DNA of 9,954 bases from Caulobacter sp. (lineage in GTDB: Bacteria; Pseudomonadota; Alphaproteobacteria; Caulobacterales; Caulobacteraceae), in NCBI GenBank assembly GCA_014378155.1, contig JACMOF010000166.1:1-9954 (forward strand). Direction: 5' to 3'. Under the pieces are notes generated by a model. The model had not been told where the DNA came from and ran no database searches. It saw nothing but the letters and a program-made list of their open reading frames with translations. Below are positions 1-6,298 of the stretch, piece by piece (positions within the stretch are counted from its first letter, which is position 1; every line of letters begins with the position of its first letter). The position numbers were made by a program, and so were the translations under genes.

Positions 1-12
1 ACAACGCCGCCC

Positions 13-213
13 ATGACCGCCGCTTCTCCCCCTCCGCCCACCGATCTCGACCCGCGCCTGCTGGAGGTGCTGGTCTGTCCCGTCACCCGCGCGCCACTGT
101 TCTATGACCGCGCCCGGGGCGAGCTGATCAGCAACGCCGCCAAGCTGGCCTATCCGGTCCGCGACGGCGTGCCGATCATGCTGCCCGAGGAAGCCCGCAG
201 CCTGGAAGACTAG
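13..213 (+). CDS. Trm112-family (YcaR-like) small protein
   Basis: A 66-residue protein of the Trm112/YcaR family. Visible family signature: [10 protein letters not shown] near residues 17-26, then a short beta region and the ending [16 protein letters not shown] (about 47-62), which is the hallmark of bacterial Trm112-like proteins. Eukaryotic and archaeal Trm112 is a zinc-binding activator of methyltransferases; the role of the bacterial form is less clear. This copy has a single cysteine (in CPVT), so the CxxC pairs that bind zinc in other members are absent. I see no Shine-Dalgarno in the 12 bases before the ATG, so it may be translated by coupling to an upstream gene outside the window. 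The next gene, a UbiH-type hydroxylase, converges on it, with a hairpin-rich repeat between them. Family call is confident, molecular role is not. Confidence 0.88.
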   Translation: MTAASPPPPTDLDPRLLEVLVCPVTRAPLFYDRARGELISNAAKLAYPVRDGVPIMLPEEARSLED

Positions 214-224
214 ACACGGCCAAG

Positions 225-361
225 TCCTCCTCCTGTGGGGAAGGTGTCGGCGAAGCCGACGGAGGGGGGCGTGATCGGCCACCGGCCATGCTCCGGACCG
301 CCGATTTCAAAAACTCCCCCCCACCGATCGCTGCGCGATCGCCTCCCCCACAGGGGGAGGA
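225..361. repeat. Hairpin-rich intergenic repeat, copy A (convergent junction)
   Basis: First of three related elements (copies B 3014-3148, C 5023-5157). The ends are inverted repeats: about 20 bp at 225-244 pairs imperfectly with 342-361. Inside are a left hairpin (GTCGGC 246-251, loop GAA, GCCGAC 255-260), a G-run at 261-269 that can pair with the C-run at about 316-324, and a right hairpin (CGATCGC 325-331, loop TGC, GCGATCG 335-341). Folded, this gives a closed outer stem, two side arms and a central arm, like a cloverleaf. It fills the space between two convergent genes, 11 bp after the Trm112 stop and 3 bp before the hydroxylase stop, so it may act as a bidirectional transcript end. 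There is no coding potential and no transposase. Confidence 0.85.
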
Positions 362-364
362 CCG

Positions 365-1615
365 CTAGATGGCCATGCCCCTGAGCAGTTTCGGCAGATC
401 CCCGACCCCGCCGCCGGCCTCGTGCATGAAGAACCGCCGCGCTGGCGCGATGCGGTTGACCGCCGCCATGCCCACGCCGCGCGCCAGGCGTAGCAGTGGA
501 TTGTCGTTGGAGAACAGGCGCACGAAGCCGTCGAAGGCCAGGGCGTTGGTGATATTGTCGAACCTTCGCCAGCGGGCGTAGCGCTCCAACACGGCCTCGG
601 CCCCGATGTCCTCGCCATTGCGCAACGCCTCGACCACTACCTGCGCCAAGGCGGCGGCGTCCTTGAGGCCGAGGTTGAGGCCCTGGCCGGCGATCGGGTG
701 CACGCCGTGGGCGGCGTCGCCGATCAGGGCCAGGCGCGGCGCGACCAGCCGTTCGGCCAGCGACAGCGACAGCGGATAGACGAAGGTTGGGCCAACCATC
801 TCGACCGCGCCCAGAAACTCGCCGAACCGTCGCATCAGGTGGCTGTGGAAGGCTTCTGGCGAAGCGTCGCGCAGGGCCTCGGCGCGCAAAGTGCTTTCGG
901 TCCACACCAGGCTGGCGCGATTGTCCGTCAGCGGAAGAATGGCGAATGGGCCGCTAGGCAGGAAATATTCGTGGGCCACGCCCTGGTGCGGGTGCTGCAG
1001 ACGCACAGTGGCCACCACGCCGCTCTGGCCGTAGCGCCAGCCGATGTCGCCGATGCCCGCGGCCTTGCGCAGCACGCCATTGCGGCCCTCGGCGGACACC
1101 ACCAGCGGCGCCGAGAGGGTTCGGCCGTCGGTGAGGGTCAAGGTGGCGCCAGCGGGGGTGACGTCCAGCGCCTTGGCGCCGGCCGGCGCCAGCACCTCTA
1201 TGCCCTTGTCGATCACGGTCTGGGCCAGGGCGGCGCGGATCTGGCGGTTCTCGATCAGATAGCCCAGGGGCTCGCCGTTGGAGCGGTCGGCGATCTCGCC
1301 GCTGTCGAAGCGCAGGAAGAACGGCGAGGGGCCGCCCGAGGCCGGACCCGGGGTCTTGCCGTCGGTGACCAGGATCTGCTCGATCCGCTGGGCGTGGGGC
1401 GCCAGGGCCTCGCCGGCCCCGATCGTCCGCCATTGGCGAAACGACGAATAGGCGACGGCCGAGGAGCGCCCATCGAAGCTCGGCGCCAGCTGGGCGTCGA
1501 ACGGCTGGGGATCGACCAGCAGGGCCTTGACCCCGGCCGAGGCCAGGGCGAGCGCCAGGGTGGTTCCGGCCATGCCGGCTCCGGCGATGATGACGTCGGC
1601 GTCGTGGTCGTGCAT
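365..1615 (-). CDS. UbiH/UbiF/Coq6-family FAD-dependent hydroxylase
   Basis: A 416-residue flavoprotein monooxygenase of the family that hydroxylates the ring of ubiquinone precursors using O2, NAD(P)H and FAD. Seen in the sequence: an N-terminal Rossmann nucleotide-binding motif GAGMAG (12-17), the RSSAVA stretch (50-55) typical of UbiH-like enzymes, and the second FAD motif GDAAHGVHPIAGQGLNLGLKD (299-319). The middle motif, usually ADGRxS, reads SAEGRNG here (174-180), a conservative change. I place the start at 1615 because the FAD motif normally begins within about 10 residues of the N-terminus. An in-frame ATG at 1684 would add 23 proline-rich residues of no family character, although a GAAGG lies upstream of it. 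Divergent from the AI-2E transporter gene. The exact ring position hydroxylated cannot be read from sequence, so no symbol is given. Confidence 0.92.
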   Translation of the reverse strand: MHDHDADVIIAGAGMAGTTLALALASAGVKALLVDPQPFDAQLAPSFDGRSSAVAYSSFRQWRTIGAGEALAPHAQRIEQILVTDGKTPGPASGGPSPFFLRFDSGEIADRSNGEPLGYLIENRQIRAALAQTVIDKGIEVLAPAGAKALDVTPAGATLTLTDGRTLSAPLVVSAEGRNGVLRKAAGIGDIGWRYGQSGVVATVRLQHPHQGVAHEYFLPSGPFAILPLTDNRASLVWTESTLRAEALRDASPEAFHSHLMRRFGEFLGAVEMVGPTFVYPLSLSLAERLVAPRLALIGDAAHGVHPIAGQGLNLGLKDAAALAQVVVEALRNGEDIGAEAVLERYARWRRFDNITNALAFDGFVRLFSNDNPLLRLARGVGMAAVNRIAPARRFFMHEAGGGVGDLPKLLRGMAI

Positions 1616-1722
1616 GGACGGATATGGCGCTGGAGGGGGCGGGGTGTCCAGACGGGAATGGCGGACGGGGCCAGACCGGGGCATAGCTGGAACCTTCAGA
1701 CGCTCCCTAGGCCGACCTGACC
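1616..1722. promoter_or_regulatory. Divergent spacer, hydroxylase / AI-2E transporter
   Basis: A 107-bp spacer that must hold the promoters of both divergent genes if the hydroxylase starts at 1615, or only 38 bp if it starts at 1684. I see no clear -35/-10 pair or strong ribosome binding site for either gene. Unlike the convergent junctions, it contains no hairpin repeat. Confidence 0.4.
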
Positions 1723-2808
1723 ATGACCGATTCCGCGCCGAACCCCCCGTCTGTCAATCTGCTGGGCCACGTCACCGCCCTGAAGGTGGCCGCAGTGATC
1801 ACCGCCACGATCCTGACGGGCCTTGCGCTGTGGGCCTTGCGGGGAATCCTGGAGCCGTTCGTTCTGGCGGTGTTCCTGCTGATCATCATCGACGGCCTGG
1901 CCCGCCTGCTGACGGTCCGACTGCCCAAGGCGCTGCGCCGGCTGGCCCTGCCGGTCGCCATCGCCGCCATCGTCGCGGTGCTGGTGGTGACGATCTGGGT
2001 GACGGCCGACAACGCCAGCGACTTCGCCGCCCAGTCCGCCAGCTACACAGCGCGGATCAACGACCTGCTGGGCCTGGTGGCGCAGCATCTGGGACTGCGC
2101 GTCACGCCGACCCTGTCCAGCCTGATCCAAACGCTCAACCCGGCCCAATATGTGGGCGTGGTCGCCGGCTCGTTCAGCCATTTCGCCGAGGCGACAATCT
2201 TCGTGCTGATCTATCTGGGCTTCCTGCTGGCCTCGCGCCGGGGCTTCAAGGCCAAGGCCCAGGGCATGTTCCAGAACGCGGAGCGTCGCGTCGAGGCCCA
2301 GCGGGTGTTCAACCAGATCCGCGACGGCCTGCAGAACTATATCTGGGTGCAGACCGTGGTCGGGCTGATCATCACTGCGGCCTCGGCGGCCTTGATGGCG
2401 GCGGTGGGTCTGTCGCACATCCCGTTCTGGTGCCTGATCATCTTCCTGACCAACTACATTCCGGCCATCGGCGCCGCCGTCGGCGTGCTGTTCCCGGCGG
2501 TGTTCGGCCTGGTGGAGGTGCAGGACATCTGGCGCGGGGTGATCCTGCTGGTCGGCCTGGAAGCCATCCACTTCGCCGTCAGCCACGTGGTCCAGCCGCG
2601 CATGCAGGGCCGCAGCCTCAACCTCGACCCGATCGTGGTGCTGCTGGCCCTGGCCTTCTGGGGCTTCCTGTGGGGCGTCACCGGGGCCTTCCTGTCGACC
2701 CCGCTGGCGGTGATGACCATGGCGATCCTGGCCGAGTTCAGCGGCACGCGGCCTTTGGCGGTGCTGATGTCGAGCGATGGAAAGCCGTATGAGGATTTGG
2801 CGGGGTAG
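1723..2808 (+). CDS. AI-2E family transporter (PF01594)
   Basis: A 361-residue polytopic inner-membrane protein of the AI-2E exporter family (E. coli TqsA/YdiK/PerM type). Two long hydrophobic segments lie at about 20-57 and 74-93, followed by a soluble stretch and then several membrane segments from about 155 onward. Family hallmarks are visible: NYIPAIGA near 244-251, then PRMQGRSLNLDPIVVLLAL, and FWGFLWGVTGAFLSTPLAV close to the C-terminus. Members were named for export of autoinducer-2, but others act as Na+/H+ antiporters or have unknown substrates, and no luxS-type gene is visible here, so the substrate is open. The start ATG has only a weak upstream ribosome binding site. It is likely monocistronic: the next gene downstream is convergent and the spacer is full of palindromic elements. 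Confidence 0.93.
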   Translation: MTDSAPNPPSVNLLGHVTALKVAAVITATILTGLALWALRGILEPFVLAVFLLIIIDGLARLLTVRLPKALRRLALPVAIAAIVAVLVVTIWVTADNASDFAAQSASYTARINDLLGLVAQHLGLRVTPTLSSLIQTLNPAQYVGVVAGSFSHFAEATIFVLIYLGFLLASRRGFKAKAQGMFQNAERRVEAQRVFNQIRDGLQNYIWVQTVVGLIITAASAALMAAVGLSHIPFWCLIIFLTNYIPAIGAAVGVLFPAVFGLVEVQDIWRGVILLVGLEAIHFAVSHVVQPRMQGRSLNLDPIVVLLALAFWGFLWGVTGAFLSTPLAVMTMAILAEFSGTRPLAVLMSSDGKPYEDLAG

Positions 2809-2882
2809 GGGTTCTGCTTTCGACCCAAATCGGACTTCCAGGCGGCCGCTTCGGGCGCTTTTCAGGTGAGATCACGCGCCCT

Positions 2883-2999
2883 TGCCCCCACCTGACGGCT
2901 TCGCCGTCTGTCCGCCCCAACGGGGGCGGAGCTCTCGCGTTTTAGGCTCTTCCCCCTATGGGCGAAGACGATCGCAAAGCGATCCGTAGGGGGCAGGTG
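2883..2999. repeat. Second palindromic intergenic element (distinct family)
   Basis: A dense set of perfect inverted repeats unlike copies A-C in sequence: GACGGC/GCCGTC (2894-2899 with 2903-2908), TCCGCCCC/GGGGCGGA (2911-2918 with 2923-2930), CCCCCTA/TAGGGGG (2952-2958 with 2987-2993), enclosing GATCGC/GCGATC (2970-2975 with 2979-2984). The outer ends also match: TGCCCCC at 2883-2889 with GGGGGCA at 2989-2995, and CACCTG at 2889-2894 with CAGGTG at 2994-2999. Like copies A-C, it combines an outer stem with internal short-loop arms. It lies in the convergent spacer after the AI-2E gene. Only one copy is in the window, so its status as a repeat family is inferred from structure. Confidence 0.6.
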
Positions 3000-3013
3000 A
3001 GCCGCTGAATAAG

Positions 3014-3148
3014 TCCTCCCCTCGTGGGGGAGGTGTCGGCGAAGCCGACGGTGGGGGGAGGGATCGGATGACGGTCGAACCTACGATCGACGATCCCAAA
3101 ACACCCCCCACCGGACGCTGCGCGGCCGGCTCCCCCACAGGGGGAGGA
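3014..3148. repeat. Hairpin-rich intergenic repeat, copy B (convergent junction)
   Basis: Same architecture and orientation as copy A: terminal inverted repeats 3014-3033 and 3129-3148, left hairpin GTCGGC/GCCGAC (3035-3040 with 3044-3049), G-run 3050-3058 facing a C-run at about 3104-3112. The right hairpin differs from copies A and C: an inner A-T pair has become G-C, a change on both sides that keeps pairing, beside one mismatch. The inner segment GATCGACGATCC is shared with copy C. It lies 5 bp from the thioesterase stop codon. Confidence 0.85.
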
Positions 3149-3153
3149 CCTAG

Positions 3154-3612
3154 CTACCGCGGCAGCGGCCTCGGCTTGCGATCCTCGCCAATGGCCACGA
3201 ACGTGAACACGCCCTGGGTCACCTTGTGGGCCTGCTCGCCGTCGCGGCGGCGGCGCCAGGCCTCGACCTCGACCTTCAGCGAGGTGCGGCCCACGTGGAC
3301 GACCTTGGCGAACAGACTGACCTCGTCGCCGACGAACACCGGGCTGATGAAGGTCATGCCGTCGATGGCGATAGTGGCGCAGCGGCCGGCGGCGCGGTGG
3401 AAGGCGATCGAGGCCGCCGCCAGGTCCATCTGCGACAGCAGCCAGCCACCGAAGATGTCGCCCTCGGGATTGGTGTCGGACGGCATGGCGATGGCCCGCA
3501 GCACCGGCGCCTCGTGCGGCCATTCGGCAGCCGCCCAGGCCTGGGCCAGGGTCTCGGCGCGGCGCAGGGACGCGGACTCGTCGGTCACCTCAGTGGCCGC
3601 CGGAGCCTTCAT
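3154..3612 (-). CDS. yciA: YciA-type acyl-CoA thioesterase (hotdog fold)
   Basis: A 152-residue single-hotdog-domain acyl-CoA thioesterase, hydrolysing acyl-CoA to free acid plus CoA in the cytoplasm. The diagnostic core LRAIAMPSDTNPEGDIFGGWLLSQMD is at 38-63, containing the Asp-Thr-Asn and GDIFGGW motifs of YciA and acyl-CoA hydrolases. It is followed by IDGMTFISPVFVGDEV (83-98) and a C-terminal strand rich in Lys/Arg. Length fits the family (E. coli YciA is slightly shorter). I chose the ATG at 3612: it gives a modest N-terminal extension, and the next Met is inside the catalytic motif. The start overlaps the end of the upstream zf-CHCC gene by 23 bp, implying one transcript and probable translational coupling. 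The gene ends against repeat copy B. Substrate chain length is not readable from sequence. Confidence 0.9.
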   Translation of the reverse strand: MKAPAATEVTDESASLRRAETLAQAWAAAEWPHEAPVLRAIAMPSDTNPEGDIFGGWLLSQMDLAAASIAFHRAAGRCATIAIDGMTFISPVFVGDEVSLFAKVVHVGRTSLKVEVEAWRRRRDGEQAHKVTQGVFTFVAIGEDRKPRPLPR

Positions 3613-3913
3613 AGACGCCAGGGGCCAGTTGCTCGTCCTCGTCATGACCCGGGGCGGTGGCGGCGATGAAGCGGCGGTCGCAATAGGAGCAGTCGACGAA
3701 GCCGGCCGCGCCCATCTCCAGCCAGACGCGTGGATGGCCCAGGGCGCCGCCGACGCCGTCGCAGGCGATGCGGTGCGAGCGGACCATGATGGTTTCGGGG
3801 GCGGAGCCAGGATGGGCCAAGGTGTCCATGCCGGTCGGGGCCGTGGCGGGCCCCGACATCGCCGATCCGGGCAGGGCGTCGAGAGCGGAGGTGGACTTGG
3901 CCTTGCGCGCCAT
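3590..3913 (-). CDS. Zinc-finger CHCC domain protein (NDUFS6-like, PF10276)
   Basis: A 107-residue protein whose central part is a zf-CHCC domain. Putative zinc ligands are Cys51, His60, Cys75 and Cys78 (IACDGVGGALGHPRVWLEM, then CSYCDRRF). The domain is related to the C-terminus of mitochondrial complex I subunit NDUFS6; in alphaproteobacteria it occurs as short stand-alone proteins, and a role linked to complex I is plausible but not shown here. The first 40 residues are Ala/Pro/Ser-rich and probably disordered. The ATG at 3913 is preceded by AAGGG about 10 bases upstream, supporting this start. It is first in a two-gene operon with the thioesterase, whose start lies within this gene, and is divergent from the ABC ATPase gene. 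Confidence 0.88.
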   Translation of the reverse strand: MARKAKSTSALDALPGSAMSGPATAPTGMDTLAHPGSAPETIMVRSHRIACDGVGGALGHPRVWLEMGAAGFVDCSYCDRRFIAATAPGHDEDEQLAPGVYEGSGGH

Positions 3914-4057
3914 CTTGGTAAAACCCTTGAAATCCAGACGCGGCCTTGGCGTGGCGGCGATGCAGGCATACCTATGCGACCTGTCGCGCCGCCGTCAATT
4001 CGCACGCACGCGTTCGTTTTTCTTCAAGCGCCCCAAAGCGCCGCATCTGGACGTTTC
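3914..4057. promoter_or_regulatory. Divergent spacer with GCATA-CC-TATGC palindrome
   Basis: A 144-bp spacer between the leftward zf-CHCC/thioesterase operon and the rightward ABC ATPase gene. It must contain both promoters, although I cannot assign convincing boxes. One symmetric site stands out, GCATA (3966-3970), CC, TATGC (3973-3977), placed mid-spacer, which is the right shape for a dimeric regulator. A short AT-rich patch lies at about 4013-4026. No regulator gene is adjacent. Confidence 0.35.
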
Positions 4058-5020
4058 ATGGACCTGCCCGCCTACGCGATCGAAGCCGAAGGCCTGTTCA
4101 AGACCTATCCCGCCAGCAAGACATCACCCGAAAAACGGGCTTTGAACGGCATCGACCTCAAGGTGCCGCGTGGCTCGATCTTCGGGCTCCTGGGACCGAA
4201 CGGGGCTGGAAAGTCGACCTTCATCAACATCCTGGCCGGCCTGACCCGCAAGACCAGCGGCACGGTGCGGATCTGGGGCCGCGACATCGACGAGCGCCCG
4301 CGCGACGCCCGCGCCGCCATCGGCGTGGTGCCCCAGGAACTGGCGGCCGACGTGTTCTTCACCCCGCGCGAATCGCTGGAGGTCCAGGCCGGCATGTACG
4401 GCGTGCCCAAGAGCGAGCGTCGCACCGATGAACTGCTCAACGCCCTGGGCCTGGGCGACAAGGCCGACGCCTATGTCCGCCAGCTGTCGGGCGGCATGAA
4501 GCGCCGGCTGATGGTGGCGAAAGCCATGGTCCACCAGCCGCCGGTGCTGATCCTCGACGAGCCGACCGCGGGCGTCGATGTCGAGCTGCGCCGCCAGCTG
4601 TGGAGCTACGTCACCGGGCTGAACAAGCTGGGCGTGACCATCGTGCTGACCACCCACTATCTGGAAGAGGCCCAGGAGCTGTGCGACCAGATCGCCATCG
4701 TCAATCGCGGCGAGGTGGTGGTCAACGAGCCGACGGCCAAGCTGCTGAGCCGAATGGACATCCGCAACGTGGTGGTGACGCCCGAAGAGCCGGTGACCGC
4801 AGCGCCGCTGCTGGCGGGCTTCGAGACCAAGCTGCGCGGGGCCGGGGCGTTCTCGGTCTCCTACCGCACGGGTCAGTCCAGCGTCGAACAGGTGCTGGCC
4901 GCAGTGCGGGCCGAGGGTCTGAAGATCAAGGACATCGCCACCGAGGATCCGGATCTGGAGGACGTGTTCGTGTCGCTGACCTATGGCGATCCGAACGCCA
5001 AGGATCCGCTGCGGGCCTGA
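4058..5020 (+). CDS. ABC-2-type transporter ATP-binding protein (YadG-like)
   Basis: A 320-residue ABC ATPase that would power an ABC-2-type membrane permease. All catalytic motifs are intact: Walker A GPNGAGKST (46-54), Q-loop VVPQE (90-94), signature LSGGMKRR (143-150), Walker B VLILDE (163-168) followed by PTAGVD, and switch histidine TTHYLEEA (198-205). The stretch from signature through DVELRRQLW is very close to E. coli YadG, and the roughly 100-residue C-terminal tail ending EDVFVSLT is also YadG-like. The start ATG at 4058 follows from homology: in-frame codons continue far upstream but are antisense to the zf-CHCC and thioesterase genes and carry no family motifs. The ribosome binding site is weak. 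Oddity: no permease gene follows, since the stop is 2 bp from repeat copy C and the next gene is on the other strand. The partner is presumably elsewhere, and the cargo is unknown. Confidence 0.93.
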   Translation: MDLPAYAIEAEGLFKTYPASKTSPEKRALNGIDLKVPRGSIFGLLGPNGAGKSTFINILAGLTRKTSGTVRIWGRDIDERPRDARAAIGVVPQELAADVFFTPRESLEVQAGMYGVPKSERRTDELLNALGLGDKADAYVRQLSGGMKRRLMVAKAMVHQPPVLILDEPTAGVDVELRRQLWSYVTGLNKLGVTIVLTTHYLEEAQELCDQIAIVNRGEVVVNEPTAKLLSRMDIRNVVVTPEEPVTAAPLLAGFETKLRGAGAFSVSYRTGQSSVEQVLAAVRAEGLKIKDIATEDPDLEDVFVSLTYGDPNAKDPLRA

Positions 5021-5022
5021 GT

Positions 5023-5157
5023 TCCTCCCCCTGTGGGGGAGGTGGCGGCGAAGCCGACGGGGGGGGGAGTGATCGGAAGCTGTCCATTTCCACGATCGAC
5101 GATCCTAAAACGCCCCCCACCGATCGCTTCGCGATCGCCTCCCCCACAGGAGGAGGA
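5023..5157. repeat. Hairpin-rich intergenic repeat, copy C (convergent junction)
   Basis: Third copy, same orientation as A and B. Terminal inverted repeats are 5023-5042 and 5138-5157. The left arm has one substitution (GGCGGC against GCCGAC), giving one mismatch. The right arm CGATCGC/GCGATCG has loop TTC instead of TGC. The inner segment GATCGACGATCCTAAAAC matches copy B almost exactly. It is wedged tightly between two convergent stop codons: 2 bp from the ABC ATPase stop and 0 bp from the nucleosidase stop, so it is effectively the whole spacer. Confidence 0.85.
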
Positions 5158-6069
5158 CTAGGGCAGCGCCTTGACGAACGCTCTCACGACGGTGGCGCTG
5201 TTGGCCGCCGCGAACTTCAAAAACACCGGGAACTGGTTGCCGGCCGGGTCGCCACCGGCCAGGTCCGACAGGCTGCGGAAGGCGATGAACGGCGTCTTGT
5301 TGACATAGGCCACCTGGGCGACGGCGGCGCTTTCCATGTCCAGCACGCGGGCCCCGAACGTCGTGTGGGCATATTGACGGAAGGCGGCATTGTCGACGAA
5401 CACCGGCCCTGAACCGCCCACCCCGCCGACCACCACCTTGGGCGCCTTGGTCAGGCACTGGTCGGCGGCGCAGCGTTGCAGAGTGACGCGCTCGGCGACC
5501 CGCCGGGCGACCTTCAGCAAGGCCGGATCGGCCGGGAAGTTCAGCCGCTCCTCCGGCGCCTCGCCCGGATCGCGCTGAGCGCGGACCGGGCGCGGATACA
5601 TCATGCCGAAGGCCGGCAGCCCGGCGGTCAGACCTTGGGGCGGAGCAAAGCCGCCGTGAACCTCGCGGGCATAGGCCATTTCTGACGACTGCACCCAGCT
5701 GTCGGGGGCCACCACGTCGCCGACCTCAAGGTCGGGATCGGCCCCGCCGGCTACGCCGGAGAACACGATCCGCTCGATCTTGAAATGGTCCAAGCCTAGC
5801 TGTGTGATCATCGCTGCGTTGACCATGCTGACCCCGCTGAGGAACAGCACCACCGGCTTGCCCTCCAGTGTGCCGGTGACGAAGCGCGTGCCGGCCGCCG
5901 CATGGTCGTGCTTGTCGGTGGTCGCGGCTTCCAAGGCCATCAGTTCGGGCGGGAAGGCGCTGATCACCGCCGTGCGCGGCGTGGCGTCCAGCAGGTCGGC
6001 GGCCTGGGCGGCCAGCGGGGCCGAGAGCGGCGCGCAGGTCAGGAACAGAAGCGTCAGGGCAAGGCGCAT
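5158..6069 (-). CDS. Secreted MTA/SAH-nucleosidase-like protein (PNP/UDP superfamily)
   Basis: A 303-residue exported member of the nucleoside phosphorylase/hydrolase superfamily, which cleaves the glycosidic bond of purine nucleosides. The N-terminus is a signal peptide, MRLALTLLFL... with probable cleavage after AQA (residue 23), so the enzyme should be periplasmic. Superfamily motifs: SAFPPEL (37-43; Glu42 aligns with the catalytic Glu12 of E. coli MTA/SAH nucleosidase), FSGVAGG (103-109), VLDMESAAVA (242-251; Met245-Glu246 as in the ribose-binding Met-Glu) and SLSDLAGG (266-273; Asp269 aligns with the catalytic Asp197). It is longer than cytosolic MtnN (about 230 residues) through the signal peptide and an insert at about 130-215. 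Cys200 and Cys205 could form a disulfide. Divergent from the NUP-family gene. True substrate and phosphate dependence are unknown. Confidence 0.87.
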   Translation of the reverse strand: MRLALTLLFLTCAPLSAPLAAQAADLLDATPRTAVISAFPPELMALEAATTDKHDHAAAGTRFVTGTLEGKPVVLFLSGVSMVNAAMITQLGLDHFKIERIVFSGVAGGADPDLEVGDVVAPDSWVQSSEMAYAREVHGGFAPPQGLTAGLPAFGMMYPRPVRAQRDPGEAPEERLNFPADPALLKVARRVAERVTLQRCAADQCLTKAPKVVVGGVGGSGPVFVDNAAFRQYAHTTFGARVLDMESAAVAQVAYVNKTPFIAFRSLSDLAGGDPAGNQFPVFLKFAAANSATVVRAFVKALP

Positions 6070-6298
6070 GGATAGGCTTTCGGGGCGTTGGTGAGTCGGG
6101 CCACCTTACCGCCTTGCCGGCGGGAGAGGCGAGCCTGGCGAGTGTCGCTCGGTCAGCTTGAACGTGGAAGCCCCCGATCGGGCGCCGTCGCCCAGACGAC
6201 GCGCAAACGGGCGCGCTCTTGCCGCCAGCCAATTTCTCCGATTGCATCGCGCGGCGGAGCGGATGATTTTCGCCGCCAGTTTGGGGCGTGAGGACGGT
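6070..6298. promoter_or_regulatory. Divergent spacer, nucleosidase / NUP-NCS2 operon
   Basis: A 229-bp spacer that should hold promoters for the leftward nucleosidase and the rightward NUP-NCS2 operon. A perfect 10-bp palindrome CCCGATCGGG lies at 6173-6182 and could be an operator, though in such G+C-rich DNA it may be chance. GAGG at 6290-6293 is the likely ribosome binding site of the NUP gene. I see no purine-riboswitch-like core and no hairpin repeat. Confidence 0.4.

Noticed and set aside
210..905. 231-codon leftward open frame
   Set aside because: Antisense or alternative-frame shadow across repeat A and the hydroxylase gene; Arg/Pro/Gly-rich with no family motif.
698..1720. 340-codon rightward open frame antisense to the hydroxylase
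   Set aside because: The opposite strand encodes a full FAD hydroxylase with all motifs; this frame is His/Gln/Gly-rich, as expected of high-G+C shadows.
1527..2792. 421-codon rightward open frame over the AI-2E gene
   Set aside because: Frame-shifted shadow of the AI-2E transporter; no hydrophobic pattern or motif.
2911..2943. TCCGCCCC/GGGGCGGA hairpin as a simple AI-2E terminator
   Set aside because: No T-run directly follows (TTTT only 10 bases later), and the hairpin is one of several in a larger palindromic element; treated as part of that element.
3068..4057. 330-codon N-terminal extension of the ABC ATPase
   Set aside because: It runs antisense through repeat B, the thioesterase and the zinc-finger gene; the ATPase domain begins at the usual distance from the ATG at 4058.
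225..5157. Spaced repeats considered as a CRISPR array or as coding mobile elements
   Set aside because: Copies are 1.9-2.8 kb apart with genes between, palindromic throughout, and without transposase or cas genes.
6070..6298. Purine riboswitch upstream of the NUP-NCS2 operon
   Set aside because: No conserved purine-aptamer loop or core sequence seen; only G+C-rich DNA with one short palindrome.
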